A DNA stretch of 64,000 nt from an uncultured Lachnospiraceae bacterium (GTDB taxonomy: Bacteria > Bacillota > Clostridia > Lachnospirales > Lachnospiraceae): the NCBI GenBank assembly GCA_902794095.1, contig CADBFZ010000005.1, positions 96,799-160,798 on the forward strand. Direction: 5' to 3'. The notes below the pieces were generated by a model. The model ran no database searches. It saw only the letters and a list, made by a program, of their open reading frames with translations, and had not been told where the DNA came from. Shown here piece after piece: positions 7,256-15,452 of this stretch (its first letter is position 1; each line of letters starts with the position of its first letter). Position numbers and translations under genes: made by a program.

Positions 7256-8836
7256 GTGAAGAATTTATTTAATTCCAAAAAAAGAGAACTGATCTTTATC
7301 ATCTCTACAGCCATCACCATATTTGCGTGTTTTATTTTCGTACGCGGATATTCTCCTTTTTCCGAAGGAACCGATGACTATTTCCACATGTATATCAATG
7401 ATGTGAAGGTCGGAGATTTTTCCGATGAGCAGGAGGCTTTAGACCTCCTTCTTGAAGCACGCAGAAATGTTGCTTCCAGATATGCGGGAACCGCGTTCAT
7501 GGATTTTGATTATCGCATCGAATCCGAAAACGTTCTGACCGGTGACATCACTCCCAGAAGCGAAGCACTTGCCGCGGCCGAGGATCTGATGATCGCATCT
7601 CTTAAAGAGACGCTTTCACCTTCCTATACGGTTAAGATGGGCGACTACATGGTTACCCTTGCGGGAGAGACAGAGGTTGTAACTCTTCTTAATGAAGCAA
7701 TCGACAGATACAATCCCGGCGGAAGATTTGAAGTAAGACTTGTAAGAGATACCGAGAGAAATTTCGGAGTCCTTACCGCAGAAGTTGTTGATACTTACAA
7801 CGAAAGCGAATCCGACAAAGGACCTGCACTTCCCGAAAGTGATCTTCAGTCCTATCTTGACGAACAGTGCGACATCGAAGTAGAAACCGGTGAAGAGATC
7901 AACTTCCAGGATTACGAAACCGGACTCATCTCGATTTCTTTTGTAGAAAATATAGTGATCGCGGAAGGTTATGTACCTGCCTCCCAGCTTACTCCTCTTG
8001 AGGATGCAATCGAGCAGGTTACCGCAGAAAACGACAAGCCTTTTGAGCACGTCATTGCTGCCGGAGATACCCTCAGCGGAATCTCACTGATGTATGACAT
8101 TCCCATTGATGACATTCTGGAAAATAATCCGGACAAACTTCCCAATGCGAATGCAACTCTTCATTTGAATGATACCCTTATCATTACTCAGACACAGCCC
8201 GAGCTTTCCATCGAGCACGTCGAGAGAAACTACGTTGATGAAGATTATGACGCGGAAGTCATAATTATTCCCAGAGATGACTGGTATACGACGGAGACCA
8301 ATGTAATCCAGCAGCCTTCTGCAGGTCACCACAGAGCAATCGTAGACCAGCACTTCATTAATGATACCGAATCCGAAAGAGAAGTTCTTATAGAGGAAGT
8401 TGATATCGAAGCAGTTCCCAAGATCATGGAACGCGGAACCAAGATTCCTCCTACTTATATTAAGCCCATCTACGGCGGACGAATCAGTTCCTACTTCGGA
8501 TACAGAAACGCGCCTACTGCAGGTGCGACAACATACCACAGAGGTATCGACTGGGCAACACCTACCGGAACATCCGTCATGGCATCCTGCGGCGGTACCG
8601 TAACACAGGCAGGTTGGTCAGGAAGCTACGGATATATGATCCTTATCACACATCCCGGCGGAACCCAGACCAGATACGCACACCTTTCAAGCATCGGAGT
8701 ATCTGTGGGACAGACGGTAACTCAGGGACAGGTAATCGGCCGAAGCGGTAACTCCGGAAGATCCACCGGACCACATTTGCACTTTGAGATCATAATGGGC
8801 GGATCGCCGGTTAATCCGCTGAACTATATTACTTAG
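7256..8836 (+). CDS. membrane-anchored LysM / M23 family metallopeptidase
   Basis: A 526-residue cell-wall enzyme. An N-terminal signal-anchor (about 12-30) precedes a long extracytoplasmic region, a LysM domain starting near H265 (AAGDTLSGISLMYDIP) and a C-terminal M23 domain. The zinc site is intact: H428 and D432 in HRGIDWA and H507/H509 in HLHFE. It should cleave peptide crossbridges in peptidoglycan, or act as an amidase activator if inactive, but all ligands are present. The start is GTG at 7256 with a poor ribosome site. It lies 12 nt after the coiled-coil gene, so translational coupling is likely. Only 27 nt separate it from the acyl-CoA ligase gene. Confidence 0.88.
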   Translation: MKNLFNSKKRELIFIISTAITIFACFIFVRGYSPFSEGTDDYFHMYINDVKVGDFSDEQEALDLLLEARRNVASRYAGTAFMDFDYRIESENVLTGDITPRSEALAAAEDLMIASLKETLSPSYTVKMGDYMVTLAGETEVVTLLNEAIDRYNPGGRFEVRLVRDTERNFGVLTAEVVDTYNESESDKGPALPESDLQSYLDEQCDIEVETGEEINFQDYETGLISISFVENIVIAEGYVPASQLTPLEDAIEQVTAENDKPFEHVIAAGDTLSGISLMYDIPIDDILENNPDKLPNANATLHLNDTLIITQTQPELSIEHVERNYVDEDYDAEVIIIPRDDWYTTETNVIQQPSAGHHRAIVDQHFINDTESEREVLIEEVDIEAVPKIMERGTKIPPTYIKPIYGGRISSYFGYRNAPTAGATTYHRGIDWATPTGTSVMASCGGTVTQAGWSGSYGYMILITHPGGTQTRYAHLSSIGVSVGQTVTQGQVIGRSGNSGRSTGPHLHFEIIMGGSPVNPLNYIT

Positions 8837-8863
8837 CCGGACAAAACAAGGGAGTACAATAAA

Positions 8864-10495
8864 ATGCCTATTACAAGCTATCTGGAGAAGAATGCAAGAG
8901 AGCACGGGGACGAAGTTGCTCTTATCGAGCTCAATCCTGAGCAGAAGGAGACCAGAAGGGTCAGCTGGAAAGAGTATTCACTCATCGAGCAGACCGAGGC
9001 TCAGCCTTATAGAAGAGAGATTACCTGGCACGTATTTGACGAGAAGGCAAACCGTGTTGCCAACATGCTCCTCGGAAGAGGCGTGGGAAGAGGAGATAAG
9101 GTAGCGATCCTTATGATGAACTGCCTTGAGTGGCTTCCCATCTACATGGGTATTTTAAAGAGCGGTGCGCTTGCAGTTCCTTTCAACTTCCGTTATTCCG
9201 CAGATGAGATCGTATATTGCGCGGATCTTGCAGAAGTTGATGTCCTCTTATTCGGACCTGAGTTTATCGGAAGAATCGAATCTTCACTGGATAAGCTTTC
9301 CAATAAAGTGCTTATCTTCGTAGGAGAGACATGTCCTACATTCGCAGAGAGCTACCGCGAACTTGTTGCCGATTGCTCCAGCGTAAATCCCGGAATCGAA
9401 TTAAAAGATGAGGATGATGCTGCCATCTACTTCTCATCCGGAACCACAGGATTCCCCAAGGCTATCCTTCATAAGCACTTAAGTCTTATGACCGCAGCCA
9501 AGGTAGAGCAGAACCATCATCAGACAGGCCGCGATGACTGCTTCCTCTGCATCCCTCCTCTTTATCACACCGGAGCTAAGATGCACTGGATGGGAAGTCT
9601 TGTAAGCTGTTCACGTGCAGTACTTTTAAAGGGAACAAAACCTTCTTATATATTCGATGCCGTATCAAGAGAGAAGTGCACCATCGTATGGCTACTTGTG
9701 CCCTGGGCTCAGGACATCCTTGATTCCCTCGACAGCGGAAATCTTAAGATTGAAGATTACGAGCTCTCACAGTGGAGACTCATGCATATCGGCGCTCAGC
9801 CTGTGCCCCCTTCACTTATCCGCAGATGGATGGCATACTTCCCCAATCACAAGTACGACACCAACTACGGTCTCAGCGAATCCATCGGACCCGGCTGTGT
9901 ACATCTCGGAATGGAGAACATCCACAAGGTCGGAGCAATCGGAGTTCCCGGTTACGGATGGGAGTGCAAGATCGTTGATGCAGATGATAACGAAGTTAAG
10001 CAGGGTGAAGCCGGAGAGCTTTGCGTTAAGGGCGACGGCGTGATGACCTGCTACTACAGAAATCCCGAAGCAACCGCAGAGGTTCTTAAGGATGGCTGGC
10101 TCTACACCGGAGATGTTGCAATGAGGGATGAAGACGGCTTCATCTATCTTGTAGACCGTAAGAAGGACGTCATCGTATCCGGCGGCGAGAACCTTTATCC
10201 TGTACAGATTGAGGATTATCTGAGAAAGCACGACAAGATCAAGGACGTAGCTGTTATCGGACTTCCTGATCCCAGACTCGGCGAGATCGCAGGAGCAATC
10301 ATTTCTATTAAAGAAGGAATGACCTGCACCGAGGAGGAAATCGAGGAGTTCTGCAACGGACTTCCCCGCTACAAGCGTCCTCGTAAGATCATTTTCGATG
10401 ATGTACCCCGCAATCCTACCGGCAAGATCGAAAAGCCCCTTCTCCGCAAGCGCTATAGTGTTGAAGGCCTTGTAGGTAAGGAGAACGAATTGTAA
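8864..10495 (+). CDS. class I adenylate-forming enzyme (acyl-CoA synthetase / AMP-dependent ligase)
   Basis: A 543-residue member of the ANL superfamily. The ATP-binding loop YFSSGTTGFPKA is at residues 189-200. YGLSE, YTGD, the DRKKDVIVSGGENLYPVQIE hinge and the C-terminal catalytic Lys in PTGKIEK follow in normal order. It activates a carboxylate as acyl-AMP and usually passes it to CoA; the substrate is not predictable from motifs. An unusual insertion near residues 30-55 (EYSLIEQTEAQPYRREITW) sits in the N-terminal lobe. Its link with the upstream peptidase gene is probably only proximity. No simple terminator follows; the long hairpin repeats start 13 nt after the stop. Confidence 0.85.
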   Translation: MPITSYLEKNAREHGDEVALIELNPEQKETRRVSWKEYSLIEQTEAQPYRREITWHVFDEKANRVANMLLGRGVGRGDKVAILMMNCLEWLPIYMGILKSGALAVPFNFRYSADEIVYCADLAEVDVLLFGPEFIGRIESSLDKLSNKVLIFVGETCPTFAESYRELVADCSSVNPGIELKDEDDAAIYFSSGTTGFPKAILHKHLSLMTAAKVEQNHHQTGRDDCFLCIPPLYHTGAKMHWMGSLVSCSRAVLLKGTKPSYIFDAVSREKCTIVWLLVPWAQDILDSLDSGNLKIEDYELSQWRLMHIGAQPVPPSLIRRWMAYFPNHKYDTNYGLSESIGPGCVHLGMENIHKVGAIGVPGYGWECKIVDADDNEVKQGEAGELCVKGDGVMTCYYRNPEATAEVLKDGWLYTGDVAMRDEDGFIYLVDRKKDVIVSGGENLYPVQIEDYLRKHDKIKDVAVIGLPDPRLGEIAGAIISIKEGMTCTEEEIEEFCNGLPRYKRPRKIIFDDVPRNPTGKIEKPLLRKRYSVEGLVGKENEL

Positions 10496-10507
10496 TTATA
10501 TTCTACA

Positions 10508-10669
10508 GATGCCGGCTCTCCCTTTTAATGTTCAACGCGCACACGCACTCGCGGCTCCGCGTTTTGCCGTAGCGGTTCTAAACTCGCACTTCACTTCATT
10601 CGTGCTCGTTAAGAACCGACGACAAAACAAGGGTGCGCTTTTGAACCATTAAAAGTAAGAACCGGCGTC
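10508..10669 (+). repeat. long hairpin repeat, copy A
   Basis: A 162-nt imperfect palindrome. The ends pair (GATGCCGG with CCGGCGTC), then CTTTTAATG with CATTAAAAG, GCGCAC with GTGCGC, GTTTTG with CAAAAC and GGTTCT (10574-10579) with AGAACC (10612-10617), closing on a loop near 10590. The left arm holds an extra small hairpin (GCG-GCTC-CGC near 10551). It shares a core with copy B in the opposite orientation, for example GGCTCCGC at 10553-10560 and AAGGGTGCGCTT at 10629-10640. It contains no open reading frame of note. Confidence 0.8.
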
Positions 10670-10696
10670 AGCGGATTTTCGGCCCTGCTTTAAACA

Positions 10697-10852
10697 GGCC
10701 GGTATGTGCTTCAAGTATTTATAAGCGAACCCTTATTTTCGCGTCAGTACTTAATGAGAACGAGCTTTGCGAAGTTCGAATTTAGTACTGCTACGTGAAA
10801 ATGCGGAGCCGAGAGGCGTGTTCGCGGTAAATACTTGAAGTGCATGACGGCC
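10697..10852 (-). repeat. long hairpin repeat, copy B (inverted relative to copy A)
   Basis: A 156-nt imperfect palindrome whose ends pair over 19 positions (around CTTCAAGTATTT and AAATACTTGAAG), with AGTACT at 10746-10751 pairing with AGTACT at 10784-10789. Read on the minus strand it aligns with copy A: GGCTCCGC (10803-10810), CGTAGC, then TAAA-TTCG, and AAGGGTTCGCTT (10723-10734). The paired segments differ between the copies, but pairing is kept in both. Copy A and copy B are 27 nt apart. Confidence 0.8.
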
Positions 10853-10878
10853 GTAACTGCAAGCCTCAAAAAAAGTGC

Positions 10879-10908
10879 TTGACGAATAAAGCGCGACTAT
10901 GATACATT
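10879..10908 (+). promoter_or_regulatory. promoter of the rpmG-secE-nusG unit
   Basis: TTGACG, an 18-nt spacer and TACATT, about 67 nt before the rpmG start. GATACA at 16 nt is an alternative -10. It lies immediately after hairpin copy B. Confidence 0.6.
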
Positions 10909-10975
10909 ACTTTAGCGGCTGATTAGAGGCCTATTTTTTTCGCTCTAAGTTTTTAACGGGCAGGAAGGAAAGATT

Positions 10976-11125
10976 ATGCGTACAAAGATTACACTTGCTT
11001 GCACCGAGTGCAAACAGCGCAACTACAACACTACCAAGGATAAGAAGACCATGCCTGACCGCATGGAGATCAAGAAGTATTGCAGATTTTGCAAGAAGCA
11101 TACACTTCATAAGGAAACAAAGTAA
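10976..11125 (+). CDS. rpmG: 50S ribosomal protein L33
   Basis: A 49-residue protein read directly from the sequence: starts [20 protein letters not shown] and ends [10 protein letters not shown]. It has the four-cysteine zinc-ribbon form of L33 (CTEC near residue 9 and CRFC near 37), so this is the zinc-binding paralogue. It sits in the large ribosomal subunit. The ribosome site is AGGAAGGAAAG. The order rpmG-secE-nusG is the standard bacterial arrangement; a tRNA-Trp gene often found here is absent. Confidence 0.95.
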   Translation: MRTKITLACTECKQRNYNTTKDKKTMPDRMEIKKYCRFCKKHTLHKETK

Positions 11126-11152
11126 TCATATCCTATAGAAGGAGATCGGCTG

Positions 11153-11353
11153 ATGGCAGATTCTAATAAGGAAAACAAGATCAGCTTCTTTGACGGTGTG
11201 AAAGCAGAGTTCGGAAAGATTGTTTGGCCGAACGGAAAGAGTGCTTTCAGACAGTCTGTTGCTGTTATCATCATTTCGGTTGTTGCAGGTCTTATCATCG
11301 CTCTGATCGACTATGTTGCTCAGAACGGCGTTAACTGGCTTACTTCATTATAA
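11153..11353 (+). CDS. secE: preprotein translocase subunit SecE
   Basis: A 66-residue protein with a single C-terminal transmembrane helix (about 36-58) after an amphipathic helix. The hallmark FFDGVKAEFGKIVWP is present. It is the short Gram-positive form with one membrane span. It clamps SecY in the Sec translocon. It lies between rpmG and nusG, with AGAAGGAGAT as its ribosome site, in the usual operon. Confidence 0.95.
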   Translation: MADSNKENKISFFDGVKAEFGKIVWPNGKSAFRQSVAVIIISVVAGLIIALIDYVAQNGVNWLTSL

Positions 11354-11365
11354 GGAGGACCGCTC

Positions 11366-11926
11366 GTGGCAGAAGCAGAAGCAAAATGGTACGTGGTCCA
11401 CACCTATTCCGGCTATGAGAATAAGGTTAAGCTGGATCTTGAGAAGACCATTGCCAACAATAAAGAATTAGCTGAAAAGATTCTCGGTGTTGAAGTACCT
11501 ACCGAGAGTGTTATGGAAGTTAAGGATGGCAAGAAGAAGGTCGTAGACCGCAAGATGTGTCCCGGTTATGTCATTGTTCACATGGAACTCAATGACAAGA
11601 CTTGGTATGTGGTCAGAAATACCAGAGGCGTTACCGGATTCGTAGGACCCGGAAGCAGCCCCGTTCCTCTTACCGAGCAGGAGCTTGTAAATCTTAAGAT
11701 AGGTAAGCCCGCACCCGGTGCAGGAGTTGAAGAGAAGGCTCCTAAGAGAGATTACGGTATCAAGGTCGGAGATCTTATCGCAGTTGTTGACGGTACCTGG
11801 AAAGATACCGAGGGCAAGGCTCTTAAGATTGACGATAACAAGCAGACCGTTACCATCAACGTTGAGATGTTCGGAAGAGAGACTCCTCTCGAAGTTCCTC
11901 TCGATAACGTCAGAAGAATGGGTTGA
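11366..11926 (+). CDS. nusG: transcription termination/antitermination factor NusG
   Basis: A 186-residue protein. The NGN domain begins KWYVVHTYSGYENKVK, continues with CPGYVIVHM and GVTGFVG, and a short linker leads to a C-terminal KOW domain (VGDLIAVVDGTW onward). It binds the RNA polymerase clamp helices and affects pausing, Rho and ribosome coupling. The start is GTG at 11366 behind TAAGGAGGAC. It is 12 nt after secE, in the same transcript. Confidence 0.95.
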   Translation: MAEAEAKWYVVHTYSGYENKVKLDLEKTIANNKELAEKILGVEVPTESVMEVKDGKKKVVDRKMCPGYVIVHMELNDKTWYVVRNTRGVTGFVGPGSSPVPLTEQELVNLKIGKPAPGAGVEEKAPKRDYGIKVGDLIAVVDGTWKDTEGKALKIDDNKQTVTINVEMFGRETPLEVPLDNVRRMG

Positions 11927-11937
11927 TAAGATATTAC

Positions 11938-12001
11938 CGGGGGAAACCCCGTTGATATATAGTAATTTAAACAGTGGGAGTGTGCTCCGGCACGATCACC
12001 A
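11938..12001 (+). promoter_or_regulatory. leader region between nusG and rplK
   Basis: Two small stem-loops occur here: CGGGG-GAAA-CCCCG (11938-11951), and a nested one with GTGG/CCAC outside and GTG...CAC inside (about 11973-12001). In other bacteria L1 represses rplK-rplA by binding this part of the mRNA; these stems are candidates for that site, but I could not confirm the L1-binding motif. Confidence 0.35.
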
Positions 12002-12042
12002 CGGATCCGTAGAATTACGGAATAATAACAGGAGGTGCCGTT

Positions 12043-12468
12043 ATGGCAAAAAAAGTAGAAGGCTATATCAAGTTACAGATTCCGGCCGGCAAGGCTACAC
12101 CTGCGCCCCCGGTAGGTCCTGCACTTGGACAGCATGGTGTTAACATCGTTGAGTTCACCAAGCAGTTCAACGCAAGAACCGCTGACAAGGGAGATACCAT
12201 TATCCCCGTTGTCATCACAGTTTATGCAGACAGATCTTTCAGCTTCATCACCAAGACTCCCCCTGCAGCTGTTCTTATCAAGAAGGCAGCTAAGGTTCAG
12301 AAGGCTTCTGGTGTACCCAACAAGAACAAGGTAGGAAGCATCACCAAGGCTCAGGTCAAAGAGATCGCAGAGACTAAGATGCCCGACCTTAACGCAGCAT
12401 CCATCGAGGCAGCAATGAGCATGATCGAGGGAACCGCACGTAGCATGGGTATCACTATCAGCGAGTAA
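12043..12468 (+). CDS. rplK: 50S ribosomal protein L11
   Basis: A 141-residue protein with the classic N-terminal [20 protein letters not shown] and the Pro-rich [10 protein letters not shown] loop, and a C-terminal RNA-binding domain ([13 protein letters not shown], then KMPDLNA). It binds the GTPase-associated centre of 23S rRNA and is needed for stringent-factor activation. The ribosome site is ACAGGAGGTG. rplA follows after 22 nt. Confidence 0.97.
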   Translation: MAKKVEGYIKLQIPAGKATPAPPVGPALGQHGVNIVEFTKQFNARTADKGDTIIPVVITVYADRSFSFITKTPPAAVLIKKAAKVQKASGVPNKNKVGSITKAQVKEIAETKMPDLNAASIEAAMSMIEGTARSMGITISE

Positions 12469-12490
12469 ACTTTCGTAGGAGGATAAAATA

Positions 12491-13183
12491 ATGAAGCATG
12501 GCAAGAAATATTCGGAAGCTGCTAAGCTCGTCGAGCGCGGAACTTTCTACGATCCCGCTGATGCAGTAGCACTTGTTAAGAAGACCGCTTCCGCTAAGTT
12601 TGATGAAACTGTAGAACTTCACATTCGTACAGGATGTGACGGAAGACACGCTGACCAGCAGATCCGTGGTGCAGTAGTTCTCCCCAGTGGTACCGGTAAG
12701 GACGTAAGAGTACTGGTATTCGCAAAGGGCGATAAGCTGACCGAGGCTCAGAACGCTGGAGCTGACTTCGTAGGTGGAGAAGAGCTCATCCCCAAGATCC
12801 AGAACGAGGGATGGTTTGAATTCGACGTTGTAGTTGCAACTCCCGACATGATGGGTGTTGTAGGACGTCTCGGTAAGGTTCTCGGACCTAAGGGTCTCAT
12901 GCCTAACCCTAAGGCAGGAACCGTTACCATGGATGTTGCAAAAGCAATTGCAGACATCAAAGCAGGTAAGATTGAGTACAGACTCGACAAGGCAAACATC
13001 GTACATGTTCCCGTAGGAAAGGTTTCTTTCACTGAGGATCAGCTTCAGGCTAACTACGATGCAGTTATCGATGCCATCCTTAAGGCTAAGCCCAGCACCA
13101 TCAAGGGACAGTATCTCAAGAGCGTAACTCTTGCTACTACCATGGGCCCCGGCATCCACGTAACCACCGCTAAGTACTCATAA
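12491..13183 (+). CDS. rplA: 50S ribosomal protein L1
   Basis: A 230-residue protein with L1 signature elements: [15 protein letters not shown] at the start, the [14 protein letters not shown] motif and the [14 protein letters not shown] loop that contacts rRNA. It forms the L1 stalk near the E site and in many bacteria represses its own operon. It is in the same transcript as rplK, behind GTAGGAGGA. A separate promoter and the L10 leader follow. Confidence 0.97.
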   Translation: MKHGKKYSEAAKLVERGTFYDPADAVALVKKTASAKFDETVELHIRTGCDGRHADQQIRGAVVLPSGTGKDVRVLVFAKGDKLTEAQNAGADFVGGEELIPKIQNEGWFEFDVVVATPDMMGVVGRLGKVLGPKGLMPNPKAGTVTMDVAKAIADIKAGKIEYRLDKANIVHVPVGKVSFTEDQLQANYDAVIDAILKAKPSTIKGQYLKSVTLATTMGPGIHVTTAKYS

Positions 13184-13205
13184 TAAGATCAATAAGTATT
13201 TGTCC

Positions 13206-13235
13206 TTGACGGGATAAACAGTAATGTGATATTCT
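13206..13235 (+). promoter_or_regulatory. promoter of rplJ-rplL
   Basis: TTGACG, an 18-nt spacer and TATTCT, located directly upstream of the L10 leader. rplJL can therefore be transcribed apart from rplKA. Confidence 0.55.
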
Positions 13236-13244
13236 GTGCAAGGT

Positions 13245-13353
13245 CTAAATAAGCCGAAGACAGCAGGCATCGGGAAACCGTGTAAGCCCAGCCGAGGTGA
13301 TGAATATATGATCATCTTCATCTCCCGTGTCTTCAGATACGGGAGATTTTTTT
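13245..13353 (+). ncRNA. ribosomal protein L10 leader with attenuator
   Basis: The leader contains the conserved L10-leader strings GCCGAAGACAGCAGGC and AGCCGAGGT, where the L10(L12)4 complex binds as an rRNA mimic. It ends in a strong intrinsic terminator: ATCTCCCGT (13320-13328) pairs with ACGGGAGAT (13339-13347), followed by six or more T. Binding of free L10-L12 should favour termination and so limit rplJL expression, as known in Firmicutes. Confidence 0.88.
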
Positions 13354-13389
13354 CGGCCTCGTATTAAAAATCTAACAGGAGGTAAGAAA

Positions 13390-13950
13390 ATGGCAAAGAT
13401 CGAAGAGAAGAAGCCCATAGTCGCTGAGATCAGCGAGTACATCGATGGTGCACAGTCAGTTGTTGCGGTAGATTATCGCGGACTTACCGTTGCCCAGGAT
13501 ACCGAGCTTCGTAAGAGCCTTCGTGAGGCTGGAGTTGTTTACAAGGTTTACAAGAATACTTTCCTTACAAGAGCATTCGAAGGAACCGATTTCGCACAGC
13601 TCGACAAAGTTCTCGAAGGACCCACCGCAGTTGCTATCTCTAAGGATGATGCAACCGCTCCCGCAAGAGTACTTGCAAAGTTCGCTAAGACCGCTCCCGC
13701 ACTTGAGATCAAGGCAGGCGTTGTCGAGGGAACATTCTATGATGCTAACGGAATGCAGAGCATTTCCAACATCCCTTCAAGGGAAGAGCTCCTTTCCAAG
13801 TTCCTTGGAAGCATCCAGAGCCCTATCACCAATTTTGCTCGCTGCGTAAAGCAGATTGCAGAAAAAGGTGGCGAAGCAGCTCCCGCTGCTGAGGCTCCCG
13901 CAGAAGCACCTGCTGAAGAGGCAGCTGCAGAAGCACCCGCTGAAGCATAA
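13390..13950 (+). CDS. rplJ: 50S ribosomal protein L10, with an acidic Ala/Pro/Glu tail
   Basis: A 186-residue protein. The start is the ATG at 13390 behind AACAGGAGGT; the longer frame from 13327 would run through the leader terminator. It begins MAKIEEKKPIVAEISEYI and contains the rRNA-binding VAVDYRGLTVAQDTELRK region and the C-terminal L12-binding helix. The last 24 or so residues are a low-complexity tail of Ala, Pro and Glu (AAPAAEAPAEAPAEEAAAEA), which resembles the L7/L12 hinge and makes it longer than the usual 165-175 residues. It anchors L7/L12 dimers on the stalk. Confidence 0.95.
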   Translation: MAKIEEKKPIVAEISEYIDGAQSVVAVDYRGLTVAQDTELRKSLREAGVVYKVYKNTFLTRAFEGTDFAQLDKVLEGPTAVAISKDDATAPARVLAKFAKTAPALEIKAGVVEGTFYDANGMQSISNIPSREELLSKFLGSIQSPITNFARCVKQIAEKGGEAAPAAEAPAEAPAEEAAAEAPAEA

Positions 13951-14006
13951 TAGTTTCGGCATTCCAAATTTTGTAAATATCTAAATCTTTTATGGAGGAA
14001 AATAAA

Positions 14007-14378
14007 ATGGCTAAATTATCTGCACAGGAAATTCTTGATGCAATTAAGGAGCTCAGCGTTCTTGAGCTTAATGATCTTGTAAAGGCTGTTGAGGATGAGT
14101 TCGGCGTATCTGCAGCAGCTGGTGTTGTTGTAGCAGCAGGCCCCGCAGCAGGCCCTGCAGAGGAGAAGACCGAGTTCGACGTTGAGCTTACTGAGGCTGG
14201 CGCTGAGAAGGTTAAGGTTATCAAGGTTGTTCGTGAGATCACCGGACTTGGACTTAAGGAAGCTAAGGACGCAGTTGAGGCTGCTCCCAAGGTTATCAAA
14301 GAGGCAGCTGCTAAGGCAGAGGCTGAGGATATCAAGAAGAAGCTCGAGGAAGTTGGAGCTAAGGTTACCCTTAAGTAA
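14007..14378 (+). CDS. rplL: 50S ribosomal protein L7/L12
   Basis: A 123-residue acidic stalk protein. The N-terminal dimer domain ([20 protein letters not shown]) is followed by an Ala/Gly/Pro hinge and the C-terminal factor-binding domain with [19 protein letters not shown]. The start is the ATG at 14007: GGAGGAAAAT is at the right distance, whereas the ATG at 13992 would overlap the ribosome site. It recruits GTPase factors. A terminator follows, so rpoB is not in this transcript. Confidence 0.97.
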   Translation: MAKLSAQEILDAIKELSVLELNDLVKAVEDEFGVSAAAGVVVAAGPAAGPAEEKTEFDVELTEAGAEKVKVIKVVREITGLGLKEAKDAVEAAPKVIKEAAAKAEAEDIKKKLEEVGAKVTLK

Positions 14379-14399
14379 TCAGGTATCTTTAATATCAAA

Positions 14400-14429
14400 C
14401 AGGGACGCATTACGCGCCCCTGTTTTTTT
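14400..14429 (+). terminator. intrinsic terminator of rplJL
   Basis: CAGGGACGC (14400-14408) pairs with GCGCCCCTG (14414-14422) with one A·C mismatch, followed by seven T. Confidence 0.8.
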
Positions 14430-14568
14430 GTTTTCTTTTTTCGGAAAAGTGTGACCTGAGTGATCTGACTTCCGTCGACATATTGGGGAGAAAACATAAG
14501 CACCTGATATAACGATGATTAAAATAATTAAGAATTTCAGTAAACTCTTTATGATTTCTTTAACATCG

Positions 14569-14596
14569 TTGTCTTTTGCAATCGGTGTGTTATCAT
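14569..14596 (+). promoter_or_regulatory. promoter of the MacB-type ABC cassette
   Basis: TTGTCT, a 16-nt spacer and TATCAT with an extended TG-n element. It lies 65 nt upstream of the start at 14661. An AACGATG/CATCGTT inverted repeat (near 14511 and 14563) sits just upstream. Confidence 0.45.
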
Positions 14597-14660
14597 AAAC
14601 AAGGTGTAATAAAAAACGTTTTTATAACTCTTAGTTTTTTAATAGTTCGGAGACAGTTTT

Positions 14661-15452
14661 ATGGAAAAACCTGTTATTCAGGTTAAAAATCTATACAAGA
14701 TCTATCGCATCGGAGATAACAAAGTCAAAGCACTGAATGGTGTGGACTTTTCCATCTCAAAAGGTGAGTTCTGTTGTATCGTCGGTACTTCCGGTTCGGG
14801 TAAATCCACTCTTTTAAATATGATGGCCGGTCTTGAACCTCCCACCAGAGGAGAGATAATCATTGCCGGTGAGCACATCGAGAAAAAGAACGAATCAAAG
14901 CTTGTTGTTTTCAGGCAGGAGCATGTCGGTTTTATTTTTCAGTCATATAACCTGATGCCCAATCTGACGGCAATCGAGAATGTGGCGCTGCCGCTTACTT
15001 TCCAGGGAGTTCCCAAAGCTATCAGGGAAAAGAAAGCGATACGAATGCTTAAGCTCGTAGGACTGGGAAAGTTCCTGACGCACAGACCGGGACAGATGTC
15101 CGGAGGACAGCAGCAAAGAGTTGGTATCGCAAGAGCGCTGGTAGTTGATCCGGAGATTGTATTTGCGGATGAGCCCACGGGAAACCTCGACTCGAACACG
15201 ACACTTGAAGTCCTCAAACTGATGCAGAAAATCGTACACGAGAAAAACCAGACAATGGTAATGGTTACTCACGATAATTACCTTGCATCATTCGGAGATA
15301 AAGTAATACACATACGAGACGGTAAGATTATCGGAATCGATGAACATCCGGGTGGCCGGACGGAATTAAACGAAAACGAGATTACGGACATGTATCCGGG
15401 CGGAACGCTTGCGGTACCCGGAGAGGAGATCACACCTTATGAAAATGCTTAA
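14661..15452 (+). CDS. MacB/LolD-type ABC transporter ATP-binding protein
   Basis: A 263-residue ATPase. Walker A is GTSGSGKST (42-50), the signature MSGGQQQR (146-153), and Walker B IVFADEP (166-172); the H-loop is in VMVTHDNYLA. Sequence and neighbours place it in the MacB/FtsE-like family whose members drive mechanotransmission across the membrane rather than classical transport. The gene overlaps the next by 14 nt, and the permease follows after that, so the three form one operon. Confidence 0.9.
   Translation: MEKPVIQVKNLYKIYRIGDNKVKALNGVDFSISKGEFCCIVGTSGSGKSTLLNMMAGLEPPTRGEIIIAGEHIEKKNESKLVVFRQEHVGFIFQSYNLMPNLTAIENVALPLTFQGVPKAIREKKAIRMLKLVGLGKFLTHRPGQMSGGQQQRVGIARALVVDPEIVFADEPTGNLDSNTTLEVLKLMQKIVHEKNQTMVMVTHDNYLASFGDKVIHIRDGKIIGIDEHPGGRTELNENEITDMYPGGTLAVPGEEITPYENA

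Noticed and set aside
10508..10852. CRISPR array or retron RNA in the long hairpin region
   Set aside because: There are no short regular direct repeats with spacers, and no reverse transcriptase or cas gene is nearby; the copies are inverted and long.
12458..13159. Minus-strand open frame of 233 residues opposite rplA
   Set aside because: It is antisense to a certain ribosomal gene and caused by its biased codon use.
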